Source of the DNA: Alphaproteobacteria bacterium
GTDB lineage: Bacteria; Myxococcota_A; UBA796; GCA-2862545
DNA length: 64,000 nt
Assembly: GCA_020632885.1 (NCBI GenBank)
Contig: JACKEQ010000021.1
Span: forward strand, 1 to 64,000
Reading direction: 5' to 3'
Shown: positions 24,981 through 33,354 of the stretch, one piece after another
How positions within the stretch are numbered: position 1 is the stretch's first letter
Layout of the letters: each line of letters begins with the position of its first letter
Made by a program: the position numbers and the translations under genes
Notes under the pieces: generated by a model
What the model was told of the DNA's origin: nothing
Seen by the model: only the letters and a program-made list of their open reading frames with translations
Databases searched by the model: none

Positions 24981-26080
24981 TGTTCGAGCGCCTGGTCGCG
25001 GAGGCCGCGGCGCTCGCCGACCAGGGTGCGTGGGCCGAGGCTGCGGCCCGCTGGGTCACTGCCGGGGGGCTCGCCCAGGACGTCGGGGCCCACCCCACGG
25101 CCGCCCGGCTCTACGCCACGGCGGGCGAGGGCTTCCGGCGCGCCGATCTGCCCGCCGATGCGCTGGCCGCCCTGCAGCTCGGCCTGGCCCTCGGCGACCC
25201 CGAGCCGTCCGCCCGCGTCGCCCTCTCCGCGGTGCTCGCGTCACTCGGGCGCATGGGGCCGGCCCTCGAGCATGCCCGGGCCGCCGAGGGGCCTCTGGCC
25301 GTGGACGCCGAAGCGAGCGTGCTCCTGGCCACGGGCACCCGCGCGGAGCTCCGCGCGTGTGTGGAGCGTCTCGAGGAGGGCTCGCTGGCCCGCCGCTTCC
25401 GGGAGGGGCAGGCACTCCGGGTGGAGGGCCGGCTGCACGAGGCGCGCGCGGTCTTCGAGGCCCTGGAGGTCGACCTCGCGGACAACCCGGCCGGGCGGGG
25501 CGGAGCGGCCGTCGAGCGGGCGGAGATCGATGCGCTGCAGGGCAGGGGGCGCGAGGCGGCAAAGGTCTTCGAGCGGGCCGCCCAGGCCCATCGAGAGGCC
25601 CACCGGGAGGCGCTCGTGCTCGCGTCCACCGCGGCGGCTGTGCGGTGTCTCCTGGACGCCGGCATCACGCCGCTCGTCGCCGGCCTGGAGGGTGGGCTCG
25701 CGTGGGCGGAGGCCCGGGACATGGCCGTGCTGGCGGTCGATCTGGGTACCTGCATCGCGCGGGCGCGCGAGGACGGGCCGGGGTTGGTGCGGTGGGCCGA
25801 ACAGGCCCGGCGGCTCGGGCTCCCGCGGCGTGCGGGTCGTGCGGAGCTGGCGCGCGCCGGCCTGCTCGAGGGTCCGGCGCGGCTCATGGCCCTCCAGGAG
25901 GCCGTGCGGCTGCTGGAGGAGGACGCGCCCCTGGCCCTGCGGGCTCGTGTCGCCCACGCCGAGGCCCTCGCGGCGCTGTCTCCCGCGGCGGGTGCCCGCG
26001 CCGCCCGAGAGCTGGTTACGGCGGTGGCGAGCGCGGGAATGGAGCCCGAGAGGCTGCGTCTCGCCGCGCTGGAGGGGTGA
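24971..26080 (+). CDS. TPR-like helical-repeat protein
   Basis: This 369-residue protein is rich in Ala, Leu, Arg and Glu, built of helical hairpins. Repeated signatures such as AAARWVTAGGLAQDVGAHPT, ARLYATAGEGFRRADLPADA and LRVEGRLHEARAVFEALEVD resemble degenerate tetratricopeptide units. No signal peptide or catalytic motif is seen, so it is a cytoplasmic adaptor candidate. It follows the kinase by 10 nt, and its stop overlaps the crotonase start (TGATG). A role as a scaffold for the kinase cluster is inference. Confidence 0.65.
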   Translation: MSGVFERLVAEAAALADQGAWAEAAARWVTAGGLAQDVGAHPTAARLYATAGEGFRRADLPADALAALQLGLALGDPEPSARVALSAVLASLGRMGPALEHARAAEGPLAVDAEASVLLATGTRAELRACVERLEEGSLARRFREGQALRVEGRLHEARAVFEALEVDLADNPAGRGGAAVERAEIDALQGRGREAAKVFERAAQAHREAHREALVLASTAAAVRCLLDAGITPLVAGLEGGLAWAEARDMAVLAVDLGTCIARAREDGPGLVRWAEQARRLGLPRRAGRAELARAGLLEGPARLMALQEAVRLLEEDAPLALRARVAHAEALAALSPAAGARAARELVTAVASAGMEPERLRLAALEG

Positions 26081-26907
26081 TGTTCAAGGCGCTGCACACG
26101 TCCGTCGAGCTCGACGGCAAGCTCGCGATCATCGAGCTCGATCATGGAAAGGCCAACGAGGTCGGGTCCGACGTCCTGAAGGACCTCGCCCACCTGCCCG
26201 AATGGCTCGCCGAGACCGGCGCGGTGGCCGCCATCACCTGGTCCCGGCGGGCTTCCTCGCGCGGCACGCCGATCTTCGTGGCCGGCGCCGACGTCTCCGA
26301 GCGGGTCGGCTGGGACGACGCCCGCGTGAAGCAGCACGTGCGCTGGCAGCGCAGCGTGCTTCGTGCGCTCCGGTCCGCCCCGGTGTTCCACATCGCCGTG
26401 GTGGGCGGCGTCGCGCTCGGCTGGGGCACCGAGTACATGCTCTGCTGCGACTACCGGATCGGCACGCCGGGCGCGATGTTCGGCCTCCCCGAGACCGGCC
26501 TCGGCATCCTCCCGGGCGCGGGCGGCAGCGCCGAGCTCTGGCGCCACATCGGCCTCGCGCACACCCTCCGGCTCGGCATGACCGGCGAGAACATCAGCCA
26601 CGAGGAGGCCCACCGGATCGGCCTCGTGCAGGAGCTCGCCCCCTCCGTGGACGCCGGCATGGCCCGGGCGCGCGAGCTCGCCGGGCGCGTGGCCACCCGC
26701 TCGCCCACCGCCGTCGCCGCCTTCAAGCACGCTGTGCTCCAGAGCGTCGGTCACCACGGCCTCGAGGCCGAGGCGCTGGCCTACGAGCACTGCGTCGACA
26801 CCGGCGAGGCCGCCATCGGCCGCGCCGCCTTCGCTGCCATCCGAAACGGCGAGGTCCCCGGTTGGGGCCCGCGCATCCTCGTGGGAGGTGACCATGCCGA
26901 CGCGTGA
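26080..26907 (+). CDS. Enoyl-CoA hydratase/isomerase (crotonase) family protein
   Basis: This 275-residue crotonase-fold protein keeps the oxyanion-hole and catalytic regions: GVALGWGTEYMLCCDYRIGT contains the first catalytic Glu, and FGLPETGLGILPGAGG the second. The usual substrate is a 2-enoyl-CoA in beta-oxidation or a related acyl-CoA. The N-terminal half has the unusual insertion SRRASSRGTPIFVAGADVSE around the CoA site. It sits between a signalling operon and glpD, with overlaps on both sides, so it may simply be carried on the same transcript. Confidence 0.85.
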   Translation: MFKALHTSVELDGKLAIIELDHGKANEVGSDVLKDLAHLPEWLAETGAVAAITWSRRASSRGTPIFVAGADVSERVGWDDARVKQHVRWQRSVLRALRSAPVFHIAVVGGVALGWGTEYMLCCDYRIGTPGAMFGLPETGLGILPGAGGSAELWRHIGLAHTLRLGMTGENISHEEAHRIGLVQELAPSVDAGMARARELAGRVATRSPTAVAAFKHAVLQSVGHHGLEAEALAYEHCVDTGEAAIGRAAFAAIRNGEVPGWGPRILVGGDHADA

Positions 26908-28561
26908 CGCCATGTGGGAGGCCCTCGGGGGCCAGGTCGACGTCCTCGTCGTCGGTGGGGGCATCACCGGCACGGGCATCGCCCGCGACGCGGTGATGCG
27001 GGGGCTCTCCGTGGCCCTCGTGGAGCAGAGCGACTTCGCGTTCGGCACGTCCAGCCGGTCCAGCAAGCTCGTGCACGGCGGCCTGCGCTACCTCGAGCAG
27101 TACGAGTTCAGCCTGGTGTTCGAGGCGGTGAGCGAGCGTCGCATCCTCCTCGACATCGCGCCGCACCTCGTGAACCCCCTGGGCTTCCTGTTCCCGGTCT
27201 ACAAGACCAGCCGCACCCCGCTGTGGATGGTGAAGAGCGGCATGTGGCTCTACGAGGGCCTCTCGCTGTTCCGCTCGCCCAAGCGGCACCGGTCCCTCTC
27301 ACCGGCCGAGATCGCGCAGGAAGAGCCGGCCATGAGCCTGGAGGGCATGACCGGCGCCCCGCTCTACTACGACTGCAGCACCGACGACGCGCGGCTCACG
27401 CTCGAGAACGCGCTGGATGCGGCGAAGCGCGGGGCCACCGTGTGCTCGTGGACCCGGTGCCGCTCCTTCCTGAAGAACGAGATGGGGCGGTTGGAGGGTG
27501 CGGTCGTGGAGAACGTGCTCACCGGCGAGCTGAAGGAGGTCCGCGCCCACGCCGTGATCAACGCCACGGGGCCCTGGACCGACCGCACGGTCGCCATGAG
27601 CAAGCCCCTCGACGGCGCGCTGCTCCGGCCCACCAAGGGCGTGCACATCGTGGTCGACGCCGACAAGCTGCCCGTGAACAACGCCATCGTCTGCTTCCAC
27701 CCGACCGACGGGCGCGTGCTGTTCGCGATCCCGTGGGGCGAGCAGACCTACATCGGGACGACCGACACCGACTTCGAAGGCGACCCCGCCGAGGTCTCCG
27801 CCACCCTGGAGGACGTCGACTACCTGCTCGCGGCGGCCGGTCACTACTTCCCCAAGCATCCGCTCACCCACGCCGACGTCATCGCCACCTGGGCGGGCCT
27901 CCGTCCGCTGATGGCGCCCCAGAGCGCGGGCGGGGAGATCGACGAGAGCGCGGTCAGCCGGGAGCACCAGATCATCGTCGGCCAGGACGGGCTCATCACG
28001 ATCGCGGGAGGCAAGCTCACCACGTACCGGCGGATGTCCGCGGAGGTCGTCGAGACCGCCACCAAGCTCCTCCGGCTCACGAACAACCTGCCCACCCTGC
28101 GCGCCGCCCACACCGAGTCCGAGCCGCTCCCGGGTGCGGTGGGCTGGCCCGAGGACGACGACCACGAGGCCGTCGCCAACCAGGTGAAGGGCGCGGGCGG
28201 CGGACACGTCGAGCTGCCCACCGCGCGCTACCTCGCCAACACCTACGGCATGCGGGGCATCGACATCGCCCGGCGCGTCGCGAAGGACAGCAGCCTCGGC
28301 GCGCTCCTCGTGCCCGGCCGCCCCGAGATCCTGGCCCAGGTGGGGTGGGCGGTCCAGGAGGAGATGGCGGCGAGCGTCGCGGACTTCATGGTGCGCCGCA
28401 CGCAGCTCTACTACCGGGACGCCGACCAGGGGCTCGGATGCGCCGAGGTGGTCGCGAAGGCCATGCAGGCGGCCCTGAAGTGGACCGACGAGCAGCGGGA
28501 CGCCTCGCTTCAGGCGTATCGGGACGAGGTCGCGCGCAGCCGCCAGTGGCGTCCGTGCTGA
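26894..28561 (+). CDS. glpD: FAD-dependent glycerol-3-phosphate dehydrogenase
   Basis: This 555-residue protein uses the ATG at 26894, because GGGAGG stands about six bases before it. The FAD-binding Rossmann motif VLVVGGGITGTGIARDAVMR is at residues 16-35, followed by GTSSRSSKLVHGGLRYLEQY, the GlpD signature, and a C-terminal cap domain. The enzyme oxidises sn-glycerol 3-phosphate to dihydroxyacetone phosphate and passes electrons to quinone at the cytoplasmic membrane. It overlaps the crotonase by 14 nt. No glpK or glpF is adjacent. Confidence 0.93.
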   Translation: MPTRDAMWEALGGQVDVLVVGGGITGTGIARDAVMRGLSVALVEQSDFAFGTSSRSSKLVHGGLRYLEQYEFSLVFEAVSERRILLDIAPHLVNPLGFLFPVYKTSRTPLWMVKSGMWLYEGLSLFRSPKRHRSLSPAEIAQEEPAMSLEGMTGAPLYYDCSTDDARLTLENALDAAKRGATVCSWTRCRSFLKNEMGRLEGAVVENVLTGELKEVRAHAVINATGPWTDRTVAMSKPLDGALLRPTKGVHIVVDADKLPVNNAIVCFHPTDGRVLFAIPWGEQTYIGTTDTDFEGDPAEVSATLEDVDYLLAAAGHYFPKHPLTHADVIATWAGLRPLMAPQSAGGEIDESAVSREHQIIVGQDGLITIAGGKLTTYRRMSAEVVETATKLLRLTNNLPTLRAAHTESEPLPGAVGWPEDDDHEAVANQVKGAGGGHVELPTARYLANTYGMRGIDIARRVAKDSSLGALLVPGRPEILAQVGWAVQEEMAASVADFMVRRTQLYYRDADQGLGCAEVVAKAMQAALKWTDEQRDASLQAYRDEVARSRQWRPC

Positions 28562-29811
28562 CGCTCCTGCTCGCGTGCTCCACGCCCGTGGAGATCGTGC
28601 CGCAGGCCGCCGTGGTGCTGACACCCGGCGTGCCGTGGAACGTGCCTGCACGCGAGCCGATCGGGGCGGAGCTCGCCATCGCCGACGCCGAGGCGAGCGG
28701 CCTCGATCCGGAGGCCCTCGCGGCCTTCGACGCCTACGCGTTCTCCACGCGGGAGCCCGACCCCGAGCGGAAGTTCCAGCGCACGAACGCCATCGTGATC
28801 CTCCGGCACGGCAGGGTCGTCTACGAGCGGTACGCCCGCGGCACGACGCCCACCACGCCGCTCCTCACGTGGTCGGTGAGCAAGAGCTTCGGGGCCACGG
28901 TGGTGGGAGCGGCCGTGCACGAGGGTCTGGTGGACGTGAACCAGCCTGCCTGCAAGACGCTCCCGGCGATGTGCTCGGACGGTCGCGAGCACGTGCGCCT
29001 CACGGACCTCCTCCAGATGTCCTCGGGGCTCGACTGGCAGGAGACCTACGAGACCTCGCCGGTGTTCAGCTCGGTGATGGCGATGCTCTACACGCGCGGG
29101 GCGCCGGACATGGCCGCCTACGTGGCGAGCAAGCCCCTCGTGGCCTCCCCGGGCACCCGGTGGGTCTACAGCAGCGGCGACAGCAACGTGGTCTCCGCTG
29201 CCCTGAAGGCCCCGCTGGGCGACCGCTACGCGAGCTACCCGTTCACCGCGGTCGCCGAGCCGATCGGGATGTCCACCCTGCGCTACGAGCGCGACGGCTC
29301 CGGCACCTTCGTCGCCAGCAGCTACGTCTACGCGAGCGCCCGCGACGTCGCGCGGTGGGGTCAGCTCGTCCTCGACGACGGCGTGTGGAACGGACGCCGC
29401 CTGCTCGCCGAGGGCTGGGTGCGCTACCTGACCACCCTGGCCCCCGCCTTCCACACCACGCCCGTCGACCTCGAGCACCACATGGCCAACCCCGGGGCCC
29501 AGTGGTACGTCAACGTCGGAGATCCCTCCAGGAACCTGGAGAAGCCGTGGCCCATGCTCCCCGACGACGCCTTCGGGGCCTCGGGTCACTGGGGCAAGGC
29601 GATGTGGATCATCCCGAGCTGGGACATGGTGGTGGTCCGCCTCGGTGACGACCGGCGGTACGGCTGTTCCTGGGACGTCGAGCCCGACTGCGAGCCCGAT
29701 CCCACCCTGCCGCTCTACGCCAAGCACCGTCTGCTCGGGCTCCTCGCGGCAGCCGTGCGTCCCCACGAACCGCCCGCTCCGCCCGTGCCGGAACAGGAGG
29801 ACGCCCCATGA
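28546..29811 (+). CDS. Beta-lactamase-family serine hydrolase lipoprotein
   Basis: This 421-residue protein probably starts at GTG 28546, overlapping glpD by 16 nt; GTG 28555 is the alternative. A very short lipoprotein signal, LTLLLACS, ends with a lipobox Cys. The class C beta-lactamase/esterase fold is shown by SVSK (Ser110, Lys113), YSSGDSN as the tyrosine motif, and a late SGHWGKAMW segment replacing the KTG box. Such enzymes hydrolyse esters, amides or peptidoglycan peptides. The next gene overlaps by 4 nt and encodes a small exported Cys-rich protein, probably its partner. Confidence 0.82.
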   Translation: MASVLTLLLACSTPVEIVPQAAVVLTPGVPWNVPAREPIGAELAIADAEASGLDPEALAAFDAYAFSTREPDPERKFQRTNAIVILRHGRVVYERYARGTTPTTPLLTWSVSKSFGATVVGAAVHEGLVDVNQPACKTLPAMCSDGREHVRLTDLLQMSSGLDWQETYETSPVFSSVMAMLYTRGAPDMAAYVASKPLVASPGTRWVYSSGDSNVVSAALKAPLGDRYASYPFTAVAEPIGMSTLRYERDGSGTFVASSYVYASARDVARWGQLVLDDGVWNGRRLLAEGWVRYLTTLAPAFHTTPVDLEHHMANPGAQWYVNVGDPSRNLEKPWPMLPDDAFGASGHWGKAMWIIPSWDMVVVRLGDDRRYGCSWDVEPDCEPDPTLPLYAKHRLLGLLAAAVRPHEPPAPPVPEQEDAP

Positions 29812-30128
29812 GGCGCGCCCTCCGTGCGATCGGGGTGATCGTGGGCAGCCTGGTGGTGCTCGTGCTGCTGCTGCTCGCCTGGGGCGGCCAGGCCGTGCGG
29901 GACTTCCCGTGGATGCCGTCCTCCTACGAGGCCAAGGAGTACTGCTCGTGCCGCTGGACCAGCGGTCGTGACGACGCGTTCTGCGACGCCTTCGTGCACC
30001 AGACCGTCGTGCCCACCCAGGGGCGCACGGTGGACGAGGCGGGTCGCGCCGTCACCGCGCGGGCGCTGTGGGTGAGCACCACGGCGCGCTGGGCGGGCGA
30101 GCGCGAGGGGTGTGTGCTCGTCCGCTGA
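29808..30128 (+). CDS. Small membrane-anchored Cys-containing protein
   Basis: This 106-residue protein has one N-terminal TM helix (about 8-26) and a short periplasmic part with four cysteines in EYCSCRWTSGRDDAFCDAFV and a C-terminal EGCVLVR. The start overlaps the hydrolase stop (ATGA). I do not know the family name. The conserved-looking YCSCR pattern suggests disulfides or a stabilising role for the serine hydrolase. The link is by position. Confidence 0.6.
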   Translation: MRRALRAIGVIVGSLVVLVLLLLAWGGQAVRDFPWMPSSYEAKEYCSCRWTSGRDDAFCDAFVHQTVVPTQGRTVDEAGRAVTARALWVSTTARWAGEREGCVLVR

Positions 30129-30145
30129 CGGGCTACCTGCTCTCC

Positions 30146-30811
30146 ATGCGCATCCTCGTGGTCGAAGACGAGCCCCGGATCGCCAGCCTGCTGCAGCGCG
30201 GGCTGGGGGAGGAGGGCCACAGCGTCGTGGTGGCCGGCACGCTGTACGAGGGGCGCCGGGCGCTCGCCGAGCCCGTCGACCTGCTCATCGCCGACCGCAC
30301 GCTGCCCGATGGCGACGGGCTGGATCTGGTCCGGAGCCTCCGATCCGCCGGCGACCGCGTGCCCGCCATCGTGCTCACCGCGCGCGACCGCGTCGACGAG
30401 CGTGTCGAGGGCCTCTACGGCGGTGCGGACGACTACGTCACCAAGCCCTTCGCGTTCGACGAGCTCCTCGCGCGCATCGCCGCCGTCACGCGGCGCTCCG
30501 GGGCTTCGGGCGGGCGCATCGAGGTGGGCGACCTCGTGCTCGACACCGAGGCGCTGCGCGTCTACCGCGGGGGCGACGAGCTCTCGCTCACCCCGCAGGA
30601 GCTCCGGCTGCTCCGCTACCTCGCCGAGAACCACGGCAAGGTGCTCTCGCGCACCCGCATCCTCGGGGCCGTCTGGGACACCCAGCACGACCCCGGCACG
30701 AACCTCATAAACGTCTACATCAGCTACCTGCGCGCCAAGGTCGACAAGGGCCGGGAGCCCCTGATCCACACGGTCCGTGGGCTCGGCTACGTGCTCGAGG
30801 ACCGCGGGTGA
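30146..30811 (+). CDS. OmpR-family response regulator, probably metal-responsive
   Basis: This 221-residue protein has receiver residues 1-115 with the phosphorylation site Asp50 in LLIADRTLPDGDG and the switch Lys in DDYVTKPFAFDEL. The C-terminal winged helix (about 125-220) has LSLTPQELRLLRYLAENHGK and VYISYLRAKVDKG. It overlaps the kinase gene by 4 nt and stands upstream of an RND metal efflux operon in the CusRS/CzcRS arrangement. It presumably activates that operon when metal accumulates in the periplasm. Confidence 0.92.
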   Translation: MRILVVEDEPRIASLLQRGLGEEGHSVVVAGTLYEGRRALAEPVDLLIADRTLPDGDGLDLVRSLRSAGDRVPAIVLTARDRVDERVEGLYGGADDYVTKPFAFDELLARIAAVTRRSGASGGRIEVGDLVLDTEALRVYRGGDELSLTPQELRLLRYLAENHGKVLSRTRILGAVWDTQHDPGTNLINVYISYLRAKVDKGREPLIHTVRGLGYVLEDRG

Positions 30812-32154
30812 CCACCCTCGCCGGGCGCGTCCAGGCCGCCGCGCTCGCCGTCCTCCTGGCCACCCTCGTCGTGGTCGGGGCCGCCACGGCGGTCCTCCTG
30901 CACGTCCGCGCCGCCCGCTCCCTCGATCAGGCCCTCCTGGCGGCCGCGGACGCGGAGGCCCACCCCTGGCAGGACCGCCGCTTCGCGAACGACTTCGTGC
31001 GCAGTCCGGTGGAGGTGCGGCCCTGGACACCCGACGATCCCCTCGTCCCCGCCGCGCTCCACGAGCAGGCCGTCACCCAGGAGCTCCCCCTCTTCGTGAC
31101 CCTGGGGACCCAGCGTGTCCTCCTCCTCGTCGTGGAGGCGCAGGAGGCGGACGAGCGGGGCAGCACCCATCCGCACTTCGTGGTCGTGGCCGACGCACCG
31201 CGCGTCACGGCCTTCGACGCCCTCCCGTTCCTGGCGAGCTACGGCCTCGCCAGCCTCGTGGCCCTGCTGTTGGCCTCCCTCGCGCTCCGCTTCGCGCTGT
31301 CACACGCCCTGGCACCGCTGACGGCGGCCACCGAGCAGGTGCAGTCCGTCCGCGGGCTGGGCACCGGCGCACGCCTGGAGACGGGGGGCGTGGCCGAGGT
31401 GGACCGGCTGATCGCGAGCACGAACGACCTCCTCGGGCGGCTGGAGAGCGCCTTCGACGCCCAGGCGACCTTCACGGCGCAGGCGGCCCACGAGCTCCGG
31501 ACGCCCGTGACCGTGCTCAAGGGCGAGCTGGAGCTGGCCCTGCGACGCGAGCGCACGCCGGAGGTCTACCGCGAGACCCTGGCGGCCGCGGCGGCCGAGG
31601 TCGACCGGCTCGCCGAGCTCGTGGAGGGGCTGATGCTGCTGGCCCGGGTGGACTCCGGGCAGGCCGAGCGTGGACGGGTCACCGAGCGCCTCTCGGCCGT
31701 GGTGCACCAGGCGCTGGCCCGCGAGCGGCCGGGCCTCGATGCCGCGGGGTGTGCCGTCGAGGTCGGGCTGGACGCGGATCCCGAGGTGCACGTCCACGTC
31801 GCCCTGCTCGCCACCGCGGTGGGCAACCTGCTGCGCAACGCGTCCGTGTACGCCCCGGGGACGCCGGTCCGCGTGGAGACCGGTGCGGACGGGCGTCTCG
31901 CGTGGGTGGCGGTCTGCGACGGGGGCCCCGGGCTGGCGACGGCCGACCGGACCCGGGTGCTCGAGCGGTTCCAGCGGGGCACCACACGCCGTGACGGGCT
32001 GGGGCTCGGGTTGCCCCTCGCACGCGAGATCGCCCGACGTCACGGTGGCGACCTCGTGCTCGAGGAGGCGCGGGGCGGCGGGCTGCGCGCGCGCCTCACG
32101 GTCTCATCGGATTCCAATGTGGCGCCAAGGGAGCCCCAAGCCCCGCCCGTCTAA
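30808..32154 (+). CDS. Sensor histidine kinase of the efflux operon
   Basis: This 448-residue protein starts at GTG overlapping the regulator stop (GTGA). TM1 is at about 9-32 and TM2 at about 138-165, enclosing a periplasmic sensor of about 105 residues with several His (VRAARSL to THPHFVVV). HAMP follows, then the phosphoacceptor His228 in AAHELRTPVTVLKGE, N-box NLLRNASVYA and G-boxes DGGPGLA and GLGLGLPLA. It is of the CusS/BaeS type. The cognate partner is encoded immediately upstream. Confidence 0.9.
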   Translation: MTTLAGRVQAAALAVLLATLVVVGAATAVLLHVRAARSLDQALLAAADAEAHPWQDRRFANDFVRSPVEVRPWTPDDPLVPAALHEQAVTQELPLFVTLGTQRVLLLVVEAQEADERGSTHPHFVVVADAPRVTAFDALPFLASYGLASLVALLLASLALRFALSHALAPLTAATEQVQSVRGLGTGARLETGGVAEVDRLIASTNDLLGRLESAFDAQATFTAQAAHELRTPVTVLKGELELALRRERTPEVYRETLAAAAAEVDRLAELVEGLMLLARVDSGQAERGRVTERLSAVVHQALARERPGLDAAGCAVEVGLDADPEVHVHVALLATAVGNLLRNASVYAPGTPVRVETGADGRLAWVAVCDGGPGLATADRTRVLERFQRGTTRRDGLGLGLPLAREIARRHGGDLVLEEARGGGLRARLTVSSDSNVAPREPQAPPV

Positions 32155-32163
32155 GGGGTGTGC

Positions 32164-32170
32164 GAGGAGG
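32164..32170 (+). promoter_or_regulatory. Ribosome binding site for the TTG start of the outer-membrane factor gene
   Basis: GAGGAGG lies five bases before TTG 32176. This favours TTG over the in-frame GTG at 32158, which has no such site. Confidence 0.6.
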
Positions 32171-32175
32171 CCACC

Positions 32176-33354
32176 TTGCTCGTCCTGGGGCTCGCGCTCG
32201 CCGACAACCCGATCACCTGGGAGACCCTGAACGCCGACGCACTGGCGGTGTTCGAGGACGGTCCGGGTGCGTCGGTCACCGCCAGGGCCCGGGCCGCCCG
32301 CGACGCCGTGGGAGCCGTGGCCGTCGGCCCCACCGCGGTGCGCGCGGAGGCGCAGGTGGGACTGCCGGCCCAGCGTCAGGCCCTGGCCGCCGTGGAGATG
32401 CCGCTCGGCGTGGGGCGCTCGGAGCGCCGCTGGCTCCGTGCGGAGGCGACCGCCCGCCTGGCCGAGGTGGACAGCGCGCGGTTCACCTGGGTGCGCGACG
32501 TCCAGGAGGCCTGGCTGGCCTGGTGGACGGCCTCCGAGATCGCCGAGCACCTCGAGGACTACGCGCGGGACGTGGAGGACGACCTCCAGGGCTTCGAGTC
32601 GGCTGTCTCGGAGGGCGTGCTGGCCCCGCTCACCCTCGAGGATCTGCGCGCGGAGTCCCTCCAGGTTCGCGCGGAGGCCGCTGCGATGGAGCAGACCTCT
32701 GCCGTCGCCGCGGCCCACCTGCGCTCCCTGCTCGGCGAGCGCGCGCTCGACGCGGGCGGACACGCGCTGCACGACGCGGAGCCCGGGATGTCGAACCCCT
32801 GGACCCCTCTGGTCGGCAGGGCGGGTGACCTCCCGGCCGTGCGCGAGGCCGCCGCCCGCGAGGACGCGGCTCGCCGCCAGGTGGCGGCCCTCGGTGCGTC
32901 CCGAACGCCCGTGCTGGCCGCGGGGCCGATGTGGGGCCCGGACGACGGCGGAACCCTCCGGAGCTTCGCCTTCGTCGGCGTCTCGATGCCCCTGCAGCCC
33001 GGGGTGGGCCCGGACCGGAGGGTCGCCCGGGGCGAGGTCGCGGCGGCCGCCGCGGAGCGGCGCTGGCAGGAGCGCTCGCTGGACGCCCACCTCGAGCAGG
33101 AGGCCCTGGCGTGGGACGCCGGGCGTGCGCGCCTCCAGCGCCTCCGCGACGAGGTCCTGGGACCTCTCGAGGCCCGTCAGGAGCGCCTGGAGGGCGCCCT
33201 GTCCGAGGGCCTCGTCACCGCCGATCGGGTCGTCCGGGCCCGTCGGGAACGCCACGAAGCGGAGCACGAGCAGGTGCTGGTGGCGGGCGAGCTCCTCGCC
33301 AGCGCCGCCCGCGCCTCCCTGCTCGCCGAGATCCTCGCTGGAGACGTCCGATGA
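32176..33354 (+). CDS. CzcC-like outer membrane efflux factor
   Basis: This 392-residue protein has a short signal (MLVLGLALA) before the mature DNPITWETLNADA. Long amphipathic helices with two internal halves (about 60-190 and 230-390) match the TolC/CzcC outer membrane factor architecture, including heptad-like stretches such as LEDLRAESLQVRAEAAAMEQ. It would form the trimeric channel that carries metal ions across the outer membrane. It is the first gene of a czcCBA-like operon, overlapping the fusion-protein gene by 4 nt. Confidence 0.78.
   Translation: MLVLGLALADNPITWETLNADALAVFEDGPGASVTARARAARDAVGAVAVGPTAVRAEAQVGLPAQRQALAAVEMPLGVGRSERRWLRAEATARLAEVDSARFTWVRDVQEAWLAWWTASEIAEHLEDYARDVEDDLQGFESAVSEGVLAPLTLEDLRAESLQVRAEAAAMEQTSAVAAAHLRSLLGERALDAGGHALHDAEPGMSNPWTPLVGRAGDLPAVREAAAREDAARRQVAALGASRTPVLAAGPMWGPDDGGTLRSFAFVGVSMPLQPGVGPDRRVARGEVAAAAAERRWQERSLDAHLEQEALAWDAGRARLQRLRDEVLGPLEARQERLEGALSEGLVTADRVVRARRERHEAEHEQVLVAGELLASAARASLLAEILAGDVR

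Noticed and set aside
32158..32175. GTG 32158 as start of the outer membrane factor
   Set aside because: It has no Shine-Dalgarno sequence and would break the short signal peptide; TTG 32176 has GAGGAGG five bases upstream.
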